Assembly (NCBI GenBank): GCA_947462335.1
Contig: OX381721.1
Location: 744,001-808,000, forward strand
From: Harmothoe impar
Lineage: Eukaryota; Annelida; Polychaeta; Phyllodocida; Polynoidae
Direction: 5' to 3'
Length of the DNA: 64,000 bases
Within the stretch, counting starts at the first letter, position 1; the number at the start of each line of letters is the position of its first letter. Positions 55,201 to 64,000 of this stretch are shown piece after piece. The translations under genes and the position numbers were made by a program. A model generated the notes under the pieces. That model was given only the letters and a program-made list of their open reading frames with translations, did not search any database and was not told the origin of the DNA.

Positions 55201-58071
55201 ATGTCATGGTCTACAGCTGTTTGATTTCCCAGGGGCCTCATTGTAACAGCTTTTGGTGACAATAAATGTCAAAAGCAAATACAATGTAAAGAAGCAAGTG
55301 TCTTTGTAATGGATCGGACATTTGAAAGTTCTCGTCAGAGCATTAAATAAAGGAACAATTTAGAGTTTGCAAAAGAGAGTATTTTCTAGAATTTGGGGAT
55401 ATATTTGATGTAAACCTTCAATTTTTTCAGAGGTCTTTCTCTCTTGAGAACACAGTTTGGATAGAAATATTGGTGTTAAAACATAATTTTTGAAGAGACA
55501 AGTGTGACTGTGATGGATGTGAGCTTTAAAACTAAATATCAGAGCAGAAATGAAAGAGGGAATTGAGAGAAAAAATTCACTTTTAAAGAATTTCGGATTT
55601 TATACAATGTAATTCTGCTTCATTTTTCTAGGGTCTTTTTCTTACAGCTCTAGGTGAGAGGAAAGGATGTTGCAAGATGGATTGTAAAGAAGAAGAAAGT
55701 GTAAATGTAATGGATGTGACCTTGGAAAGAAGATATCAAATGGATGAATATCAGATGGGATTCAGAGTATACCAGGGTTATCCCAAAAATTGGATCTGGA
55801 TCATCGGAATGCTTTACTTCTTCAGGCTGTTGATGAATTCTTGGTCTTTCCCGGAAAATGATCAAACCCCTACAATGAGAAAACTATCAAACTTGTAGAA
55901 CAGAAAACTGCTGTTGTAGAAAGAAAAAAAAATAGCAGGGGAATTACAAAGAATGACAGAATTTGAGGTATTTAGAAAATGTCATGGTCTACAGCTGTTT
56001 GATTTCCCAGGGGCCTCATTGTAACAGCTTTTGGTGACAATAAATGTCAAAAGTAAATACAATGTGAAGAAGCAAGTGTCTTTGTAATGGATCTGACATT
56101 TAAAAGAACTCGTCAGAGCATTAAATAAAGGAATAATTTAGAGTTTGAAAAAGAATGTATTTTCTAGAATTTGGGGATATATTTGATGTAAACCTTCAAT
56201 TTTTTCAGAGTTCTCTATCTCTCGAGAACACAGTTTGGATAGAAATATTGGTGGTAAAACATAATTTTTGAAGAGACATGTGTGACTGTGATGGATGTGA
56301 GCTTTAAAACAAAATATCAGAGCAAAAATGAAAGAGGGAATTGAGAGAAAAAATTTGCTTTTGAAGAATTTCGGATTTTATACAAGGTAATTCTGCTTCA
56401 TTTTTCTAGGGTCTTTTTCTTACAGCTTTAGGTGAGAGGAAAGGATGTTGCAAGATGGATTGTAAAGAAGAAGAAAGTGTAAATGTAATGGATGTGACCT
56501 TGGAAAGAAGATATCAAATGGATGAATATCAGATGGGATTCAGAGTATACCAGGGTTATCCCAAAAATTGGATCTGGATCATCGGAATGCTTTACTTCTT
56601 CAGGCTGTTGATGAATTCTTGGTCTTTCCCGGAAAATGATCAAACCCCTACAATGAGAAAACTATCAAACTTGTAGAACAGAAAACTGCTGTTGTAGAAA
56701 GAAAGAAAAATAGCAGGGGAATTACAAAGAATCACAGAATTTGAGGTATTTAGAAAATGTCATGGTCTACAGCTGTTTGATTTCCCAGGGGCCTCATTGT
56801 AACAGCTTTTGGTGACAATAAATGTCAAAAGCAAATACAATGTAAAGAAGCAAGTGTCTTTGTAATGGATCGGACATTTGAAAGTTCTCGTCAGAGCATT
56901 AAATAAAGGTACAATTTAGAGTTTGCAAAAGAGAGTATTTTCTAGAATTTGGGGATATATTTGATGTAAACCTTCAATTTTTTCAGAGGTCTCTCTCTCT
57001 TGAGAACACAGTTTGGATAGAAATATTGGTGGTAAAATATAATTTTTGAAGAGACAAGTGTGACTGTGATGGATGTGAGCTTTGAAACAAAATATCAGAG
57101 CAGAAATGAAAGAGGGAATCGAGAGAAAAAATTAACTTTTAAAGAATTTCGGATTTTATACAATGTAATTCTGCTTCATTTTTCTAGGGTCTTTTTCTTA
57201 CAGCTTTAGGTGAGAGGAAAGGATGTTGCAAGATGGATTGTAAAGAAGAAGAAAGTGTAAATGTAATGGATGTGACCTTGGAAAGAATATATTAAATGGA
57301 TGAATATCAGATGGGATTCAGAGTATACCAGGGTTATCCCAAAAATTTGATCTGGATCTTCGGAATGCTTCACTTCTTCAGGCTGTTGTTGAATTCTTGG
57401 TCTTTCCCGGAAAATGATCAAATCCCTACAATGAGAAAACTATCAAACTTGTAGAACAGAAAACTGCTGTTGTAGAAAGAAAGAAAAATGGGAGGGGAAA
57501 TACAAAGAATGACAGAATTTGAGGTATTTAGAAAATGTCATGGTCTACAGCTGTTTGATTTCCCAGGGGCCTCATTGTAACAGCTTTTGGTGACAATAAA
57601 TGTCAAAATCAAATACAATGTGAAGAAGCAAGTGTCTTTGTAATGGATCCGACATTTAAAAGAACTCGTCAGAGCATTAAATAAAGGAACAATTTAGAGT
57701 TTGAAAAAGAATGTATTTTCTAGAATTTGGGGATATATTTGATGTAAACCTTCAATTTTTTCAGAGTTCTCTCTCTCTCGAGAACACAGTTTGGATAGAA
57801 ATATTGGTGGTAAAACAAAATTTTTGAAGAGACAAGTGTGACTGTGATGGATGTGAGCTTTAAAACAAGATATCAGAGCAGAAATGAAAGAGGGAATTGA
57901 GAGAAAAAATTAACTTTTGAAGAATTTCGGATTTTATACAATGTAATTCTGCTTCATTTTTCTAGGGTCCTTTTCTTACAGCCCTAGGTAAGAGGAAAGG
58001 ATGTTGCAAGATGGATTGTAAAGAAGAAGAAAGTGTAAATTTAATGGATGTAACCTTGGAAAGGAGATATC
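52267..58071. repeat. 778-bp satellite array, segment 5 (diverged edge)
   Basis: About seven and a half units, more diverged than the inner ones. Many carry GTCAAAAG and AAAGAATGTATTTTC. The 62-codon ORF is intact at 52565, extended at 55677 and 56455, and stopped by the same TAA (in AGATATTAAATGG) near 53343, 54121, 54899 and 57233. The last unit is cut at 58071, within the ORF, by the Polinton-like element. Confidence 0.96.
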
Positions 58072-58133
58072 AGTAGTATAGTATGTATCGGAACGGGACT
58101 ATAGTTAACTACTGTTTTTTACTCAATCGACAT

Positions 58134-58526
58134 GCAGCCAATCAGAGGCCTCCATTTGGTCACGTGACCGGAAGTGACCAACTTAGGGGATTAGTGGTGC
58201 ATTCTGGGTAACCCTGCAGCCAATCAGAGGCCACCATTTGGTCACGTGACCGGAAGTGACCTACTTAGGGGATTAGTGGTGCATTCTGGGTAACCTACTG
58301 ACCTACTTAGGGGACCGGAAGTGACGTCATATGACCTAATTTAGGATCACGTGACCGGAAGTGACCTGATGAGTCACGTGAGCGGAAGTGACGTCACATG
58401 ACCTAATGGCCGACCGGAAGTGAGTGACCTCATTGAGGATCACGTGACCGGAAGTGACTTGATTGATCACGTGAGCGGAAGAAGAAGTTTTTTTGTTTAG
58501 GAAGTGAGGGTCTTTAGGATCACGTG
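58134..58526. promoter_or_regulatory. Terminal array of E-box, ETS, CRE and CCAAT motifs
   Basis: CACGTG occurs seven times (58161, 58243, 58348, 58375, 58441, 58468, 58521), mostly directly followed by ACCGGAAGTG, an ETS-type site. TGACGTCA (CRE) is at 58322 and 58389, and CCAATCAG at 58138 and 58220. Two copies of a ~79-bp block (58134-58212, 58216-58294) plus partial ones make up the array. It lies between the element end and the 3' end of the polymerase gene, so it is not that gene's promoter here. It may be a terminal-repeat promoter or a replication-origin enhancer, as host-factor sites are in adenovirus termini (inference). Confidence 0.65.
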
Positions 58527-58706
58527 ACTGGAAGCGACGTCGTCACATGAGTGACGCTTTAAGAGACTGCGCGACTTACTAGTAAAAGAAGACGTATGAA
58601 AATAAAAACACAACAATATTTTATTTTATTTTTTTTATTTCATTTTTTTTCAATCTTGATAAACACTCTATTTTTGAAAAGATGCACACGCTTATTTTTT
58701 TTTTTT

Positions 58707-61700
58707 TCATATCTCTAAAGGACTCGTTGTCACACTGTCAGAATGCACGGGACACTTATAATACAAGTAGCGCACCCCGTCTTTCTCTATGGTGTAGGTG
58801 ACCATTTTGTTTCGCACCACTTTGAAGTTTCTATTTACAGCAATGAGAGTTTTTCGTTGGCGAAGAACATCCAAGAAGTCGTCTGGTTCCTGAGGGTTTT
58901 GTTTCTTCTGTACGCCTTTTGCACTCCATTCTTTGGATTTTCTTTCACCGGTGTCGCTGACTCGATCGTAGCAAATGTAAGTCTTAGGGTTGAGACTTAG
59001 GATCCCGTCACCTTCCCACTCCGCTTTCATAAGCCCCGAAGTTCTCAGATCGTGAAGGTACCGTCTCTCACAACATCCGCCGGGCGGCGGACACCATTCT
59101 CGCACTCTTTCCGTCTTTGTCTTCACGAAAAGCTCTAAGTGATCGTCGCACACCGCTGTCGGAAGCCACTTTCGTTTCTCTCTGAAGTACGTCTCTCTCA
59201 GGCGAGGTTTGACTAGGTCATCCAACCGCTGAGAGCCATGTAAAGACTGTCGGTGTCCATTTGACAAAGGGCATAATCGCGCCGATCGACGAATCTATCC
59301 AAGAAGTCGTATGTGAACTCTAACATTTTCAACTTCGCGTACTGGTATACCATGAACCCTATTTGAATAGGGAGGTTGTTCTTGACTGTTTTCGGTTGTA
59401 GTTCGACTTCAAACAGATCGGAACTCAACTCGGACGCCTTTTTGAAGCGCCACGAATTGGCCAATAGTTCGAACTTCCGACTGTCAGTGTATCTCACCGC
59501 CGTGTGTTTTTCTTTGTTGCAGATTGTTTTACCGTACGTAGCGTTTCCCATTAACTTGTAACAGTCTGACAGAATTTTCTCGTTCTCGTTCACGTCGCCA
59601 CGTCTTCGCGCCGCCGTTACTTCGTCCGCGAAACCGGCAAAGGAGCGTTTAGGTAGGTATTCTACCACCAGCTGCACTTTGGTGACTATCAAACCGTGCT
59701 CTAAATACCACTTGAGAAGCGGCGTTCCCAAGAGAATATTTTTTCCGTGGTAACTCCCTATCAGACATCTCTGAGGCGTGTTCAACAGCTTTTCTTCCTG
59801 CGCAAAGTCTGACATGTGAGGTCCTATGTCCGATTTTGAAACGGTCGCGTTCTTGAAAACGGGGGTCATTTCTTCGAAGTAGTCTCGTAGGTGAGGCGGC
59901 GTAGTGATGTCCACTTGAACTAAACCGAACATTTTCTCCTCTTTCACAGCGGAAAGGATGTCGCTCTCGCTCATCGCGTTTCGAGACACTTTCAAAGCGT
60001 CAACCTTCCAGCGTTGTTGGGAGGCCTTGACCCGCTCATCTCGACGCTTCATCTCTCGCCATTCGCACTCCCACACGACGACCAGCTTGTGACCTAGCGC
60101 TTTCAAGTAAGCGCTTACTCTGGTCGTTCTGTCGCGTCTCTCCTCTCTCAGTGAAGCGCACTGATATCGGTGCGACGGTATGCACTCGTGAGCGTTGAAC
60201 CAACACCCGTGAAACTGGAAAACCGTATTAGAGGCCGCGTGAAACCCGTCCACGCGAATTCTCCGACAGCCTACAACCATCTCGCCGCCGTTCAAAGCGT
60301 GGCGCAGTTTCACGTCGCGGTTGTGCTCTACGAAGCGTAACCACTCCAAAGCGCTGTGAGAGTTTCTTTGCCTAATTTCGGGCTTGAACTCGGTCTCGGG
60401 CCGTCTCACCGCGTAATAGCCCGTGCAGTGCGCTTCGCTCATGCAGCGCAAGTACAGAGAGTTAGCGTCTAGTCCTAGGATGTGTTGGCACGGTCTCGCT
60501 TCTTCGCCGTACTTGTGCTCCCTTATCCCCGTGGTGCCCTTCTCGTGAAATCTATGGAAGATGATGGAAGGACCGCCGACTAGATTTTCTTTGATCAGAG
60601 CGTGGAGGATGGCGTCGAACTGGGGGAACGTTGTGAACGCGTCTTCTAGGTTTTGGAAGAGGAACCGTAAAGTCAAACCGGCGAGAGAAACTCCGTCTTT
60701 CAACATGTCAATGCCGCGATCTTGGAAAAATTTAGCGTGATTTTTCAGAGCTTCTATGAAAGGTTTGACGTCTTTGTTGTTGTAGTGGATCAAGTAGTCT
60801 TCCATAGTTTGCATCTTCTTGTCGGACCAAACTTTCTGACATGCGGCATAGTCGGATTCGGACATTTTGACGCCCGTCAGCTCGCTGTCGAAAGCCGATC
60901 TCGGTGGCAGCGTTCTGTTTGCCAGTTTCCTGGTAGACGTCATCCATTCGTAAGAAAAGTGACCTTTCTCTTTGTTCCTGGTGAAAGCTCGCAAATAGGT
61001 CGCGTAGTTGTAACCGGGTGCCAAATAGTTGACTACGTCCAAGAAAACCGTGTGCTGTGTGTAAACCGCGAAGTATTGATTGCTTCTCTTTATGACGCTG
61101 AATTCTTGGTTTCTTCGGTCTCCGGAGGCGAAGAACGAGTGAAGGCGTATTTTGATCAGGTTCAAGTCGTAACGCCCCGAGTTGAAGCCCACGACTGGAG
61201 CTTGACGGATGTATCTCAGAAGACGCTTCTTCAGTTGAACTAACGGGTGTCTGGTCTGAGCCGCAGCGAAGCCGCCTGGAGAAGGGGTGAACGTCGCCTC
61301 CTCCAGCAGGAGAGCTTCACCTATCGCCGCATCTAACTTCGCTAAGGTCGGTCGGTAAAGTTCTAGCACAGCTTCCCCGATGACTTTGGCGTTCTCGTTT
61401 ATGTGATTTAAAACTCGGTCCAACAAGGGGTCGGAATCTGCGTCGGATTCTCTGACGAAGCAGACGGGCCCCTCCCACCCCGGAAAGTAGGATGCGACGC
61501 TAGCCGACAAAGGGACGTGATCCCACAGCAGGGACAAGTGTTCCGTCGACGGTTCTTTGCACGGTCTGAAGAAAGCCTCGAAATCGAAGGCGATCTTGTA
61601 AGGGTAGATTCCGGAATGTCCGTCGGGGGGAAAAATGGAGAAGTCTGCTAGCTCTTCGAAAATCGTTCTCGAATTTTGGAAGATGCCACCTACGTAGCGC

Positions 61701-62824
61701 AACTTGACTTGTCGGCAAGAGGAAAGCTGGTTCCTGTGTCTCTTCAGCAAGAACTCGGTGGTGAACGCCGCCTTACACTTGCAACATTCGTATATGCCCG
61801 CGTACGTGTTGAAGTCCGTGACGAGAGAGACGTGCAAACCGCCTTTCGCCGTCAGGTGTAGGTTGACTTTACCTCGGGCGGCCAGAGTTCTGGAAGGCGG
61901 TCTGATCAGAGTAACGCTTCTTCTCAACTTCCGCCCCGGCACTTGACGCGACGCGGTGTAAACCGCTATTTGTACGTCAAACAAGTTCTCTAACGCGGGT
62001 AAGTCGCGGATGTTCAGACCCGGAAAGGATTCAGGTGTGGCAGCGGGACAGAACTGACGTAACAAATCTGAAGCGCGCTTGCTGGTGTTGTATAAGTGAA
62101 AGGAAATGCAGCGGAAGGTGCAGAGGTTGTCCTTGTTGGGAAAATCTAACACGCCGCTTCTCTTTCCAACTCGACCGGCCTGAGTGATCCTACCGCCTAT
62201 GGGGAATTCCCCCGGTCCCATGTAAACGCAAATGTTCAAATTGGTAGGAAAAAGAACGTGCCACTTGGTGTCAGCGTCGCAAAGTTTCCGTACTTCCTCG
62301 CAAGCGACGGTGTTTTCCATCTTTGAGAGGAGCTCTTCCAAAGTTTCTGAATTAGTTATAGTAGGGAGCGGTTGTATGAGAGTTGCGTTGTTCTGGGAGG
62401 CGTGAAAGTAGCGCAGTTTGCTCTTGTCTTCTCTGTGTTGTAAGAGTAAGCCTACCGAGAAACCCACTTTGTATCTGAATCTTTGTGTCAAGTGAATGCG
62501 ACGCATAGTATCTACAGCGTCACTCAACTCGCCGGTTGGTAGCCTGAAGTTTGTTACACTCACGCTAGTCCCGTGCATCCTGACGCCCGTTTGTATCGCA
62601 GGCCAATTAGCCGTGAACGTTTCCTCCCCGTTCGGTACAGCACATATGCGCGGAGGGACGGTCACCCCGTCCAGAGATTCGCGTCGACAGGCGATCTTTC
62701 GGCAATCGCCTTCGCCGCATAGAGGGCAAAACTTAGGTACTACTCTACAATTTTCTACGTGTCTCTCGTGGTTGTACGGTCTTTTAAACATTTTGAAACA
62801 CTTTTCGCATACGTACTGTGTCAT
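58707..62824 (-). pseudogene. Family B DNA polymerase, protein-primed type, with a frame break after motif C
   Basis: Replicative polymerase of Polintons and related viruses. I start at the ATG at 62824; an in-frame GTG lies just before. It begins with a Cys/His finger (C-x2-C...H-x3-C) and a second Cys cluster, and another finger lies near residue 350. Exonuclease motifs: FDFEAF (~415), FNSGRYD (~550), YNNKD (~685). Polymerase motifs: LDANSLY (motif A, ~785), KLMGNATYGK (motif B, ~1090), MDTDSLY (motif C, ~1190). Between A and B is a segment with VDGF, FHGCWF and VVWECEW that resembles Vsr-type endonucleases. About 10 residues after motif C the frame ends in TAG (59213); the C-terminal ~180 residues, with KTYICY, continue in another frame (58707-59267). 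A one-base loss is the simplest cause. AATAAA-like signals follow 58707. Confidence 0.85.
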
Positions 62825-62861
62825 GTTTTTTTTCACTCAGTTACCAACTACTTAGCCGTTT

Positions 62862-63000
62862 AACTATCTATCTATCTATCTATCAATCTATCTGTCTATC
62901 TATCTATCTATTTATCTTTCTGTCTGCTGTCTGTGTATCCGTCTGTCTGTCTCATACAGCGTACGTCAAACGCTGTGTGTGTGTGTGTGTGTGTGTGCGC
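62862..63000. repeat. Microsatellites (CTAT)n, (GTCT)n and (GT)n
   Basis: CTAT/CTGT repeats run from 62862 to about 62952 and GT repeats from about 62973 to 62998, in the gap between the polymerase and the next ORF. They are low complexity, with no gene. Confidence 0.9.
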
Positions 63001-63020
63001 GCTTGAGCGTTGAGCGTCTT

Positions 63021-63308
63021 TCATTCCGAATCTATGCCGAGATATTTCAGAATGATCTCTGTTTTGTCATCCAACTCTTTGAGCGCTCTGGCGGACAGCG
63101 TCACTCCCTGCTGTGTGGGTTTTTTGTCAGGACCTTCGTACTTGCGCACGTGGACGAGGTTCTTACCGCTGTAGTAGCTCACAGCTGCGTACACTTCGCC
63201 CTCCTCATCCAGCACTGTGAACCAGGGGGTGTGATTAGGTCTTCCTTGCGCGGCCGCTGTGTCGCGTATGCGCACCACTGCGCGGATATCGGCGATGCGT
63301 GCTATTAG
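63021..63308 (-). CDS. PC4-like single-strand DNA-binding domain, 5' end unclear
   Basis: Open frame of about 95 codons after a TAG at 63309-63311. There is no ATG; the first possible start is GTG at 63278. The part HVRKYEGPDKKP...GVTLSARALKEL resembles the PC4/Sub1 fold (a basic strand, then G(I/V)(S/T)L and a helix). PC4 proteins bind single-stranded DNA and act in transcription or replication. Upstream in the same frame, after an ATG, only MADALR precedes the TAG; the acidic ORF overlaps in another frame. So the domain is either the C-terminus of that ORF separated by a frame break, or a separate exon. Recognition is by eye and moderate. Confidence 0.55.
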   Translation of the reverse strand, partial: LIARIADIRAVVRIRDTAAAQGRPNHTPWFTVLDEEGEVYAAVSYYSGKNLVHVRKYEGPDKKPTQQGVTLSARALKELDDKTEIILKYLGIDSE

Positions 63309-64000
63309 CTAGCGCAGCGCGTCGGCCATGAAGTGCACTCGCTTGCTTCTGGTCTTCCTCTTTCACCTGGCCGTCTTTTGTGTAGCGCGGCCTCCTAGAC
63401 AGTCTAGCCACGTCCTCCCAGATCTCCAGCGTCAAAGCTCCGTCTAAGCAGAACTCTAACCCGAGAAGACGGGAGAAGGTTTTCTCTGCTTCTTCTCGTC
63501 CATCTCGTTCTTTTTCTTGTATTTTTCTCTTCTTACTAGGCCTTGTTGTTCTGGAACTCACCTTAGAACGTTTCACACCCGCAGGATGAGTAACACCATC
63601 AGCGTGAGCTGAATCAGCAGCAGAACCGATAGCAGGAGCAGCGTCAGCGCTGGTGGTATCCGAGGCCTCGTTGTTGGAACAGAGCAGCCACACGCCGTCG
63701 GTGCTGAGTGTAGCGGTAGAAGATGAAGCGCCGCCGCCCTCGTAAGGTGGCGGTGAGGGCAGTCGCCACGGACCGGACGGGGCGCTACTAGTGGAAGTGA
63801 GGTCGAAAGGTCGAAGAGGGGAGCCGAAAAACGTACCGCCCACCCCTTTCCCTTCGGGTTCTTCGTACGCCTCGTCGTCAGCGTCGTTCTCTGTCTCACC
63901 CTGTTGCTGCTGCTCCTCCTCTTCCTCCTCTTCTTCTCGGTTTAGGGGCTGAGTGTCTGAATAGCTGTCACTCTCAGCGCGAGCGGCGTCGAGGGCGTCG
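63235..64000 (-). CDS. Acidic, PPPY-containing protein, partial at window edge
   Basis: The frame is open from the window edge (64000) to 63235, about 255 codons; the start is outside. Order: a run of Glu then Gln (near 63910-63950), an acidic part, a Pro/Ser/Gly-rich stretch with SPPPYEG, a Ser/Thr/Ala-rich stretch, a basic cluster RPSKKRKIQEKERD that looks like a nuclear signal, and a helical part LLGLEFCLDGALTLEIWEDVARL. The last ~30 residues look out of frame, as the PC4-like frame opens there. PPxY motifs bind WW-domain ubiquitin ligases in many viral structural proteins; whether that applies is unknown. I do not recognise the family. Confidence 0.5.
   Translation of the reverse strand, partial: DALDAARAESDSYSDTQPLNREEEEEEEEQQQQGETENDADDEAYEEPEGKGVGGTFFGSPLRPFDLTSTSSAPSGPWRLPSPPPYEGGGASSSTATLSTDGVWLLCSNNEASDTTSADAAPAIGSAADSAHADGVTHPAGVKRSKVSSRTTRPSKKRKIQEKERDGREEAEKTFSRLLGLEFCLDGALTLEIWEDVARLSRRPRYTKDGQVKEEDQKQASALHGRRAALANSTHRRYPRSGAHTRHSGRARKT

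Larger units (their letters stand above)
58072..64000 (-). mobile_element. Polinton/Maverick-like element (left end and first genes; runs off window)
   Basis: Foreign sequence of much higher GC begins inside the satellite at 58072 with AGTAGTATAG. Polintons start with AG and make 6-bp target duplications; the 6 bp before it are GATATC (58066-58071). A motif-rich terminal region is followed by a protein-primed-type DNA polymerase B, a PC4-like ORF and an acidic ORF, all on the minus strand. Integrase, ATPase, protease and capsid genes, which define the group, would lie beyond 64000, so the assignment rests on the polymerase and terminus. Confidence 0.7.

Noticed and set aside
53316..57421. 71-codon minus-strand ORFs, one per unit in the edge satellite
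   Set aside because: They are the reverse of the satellite ORF region, repeat only with the unit, have no known domain, and exist because edge units lack a reverse stop.

Overview
The window is animal-type repetitive DNA, probably from an aquatic invertebrate. That guess rests on the element mix (Gypsy LTR elements, a CR1/L2-type non-LTR element, a Polinton/Maverick-like element) and no host gene identifies the species. No host gene, tRNA or rRNA was recognised. About 30 kb (close to half) is one AT-rich tandem satellite with a 778-bp unit, about 38.7 units long. Four transposable elements are inserted in it and a fifth ends it on the right. The first four insertions are clean: joining the flanks restores the satellite phase.

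Layout: satellite 1-3908; non-LTR retrotransposon 3909-7362 (minus strand, intact endonuclease/reverse-transcriptase ORF); satellite 7363-16170; Gypsy copy 1, 16171-27727 (minus strand, LTRs differing at one position, all three ORFs open, 4-bp target duplication GTGG); satellite 27728-38543; palindrome-rich foldback element about 38544-39481; satellite 39482-40234; Gypsy copy 2, 40235-52266 (plus strand, more diverged LTRs, gag and pol broken, a further 536-bp insertion in gag, target duplication GTAT); diverged edge satellite 52267-58071; start of a Polinton/Maverick-like element from 58072 to the window end.

The Gypsy family is the most unusual item. Both copies carry gag, pol and a third ORF of about 803 codons where env would sit, but this ORF looks nuclear (basic signals, Cys/His clusters, coiled coil). 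It has its own TATA/Inr promoter built like the LTR promoter and a leader with two conserved hairpins. gag and pol are linked by a probable -1 ribosomal frameshift signal. The pol C-terminus carries two AT-hook cores, which may matter for insertion into AT-rich satellite. A 9-bp near-palindrome, ACCG(A/T)CGGT, recurs about once per kb through both copies, in different reading frames and in noncoding parts. Together these suggest a retroelement with a regulatory protein, its own promoter and repeated cis sites; no function has been shown.

The satellite is hierarchical: four diverged monomers of about 195 bp make the 778-bp unit, and unit variants form dimers and trimers. A 62-codon ORF is intact in about 32 of 39 units, but its variation does not look like coding constraint.

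The Polinton-like part has an AG-starting terminus with a dense array of E-box, ETS, CRE and CCAAT motifs, a protein-primed-type family B DNA polymerase with a break just after motif C, a small ORF resembling PC4 single-strand-binding domains, and an acidic protein with a PPPY motif that runs off the window edge.
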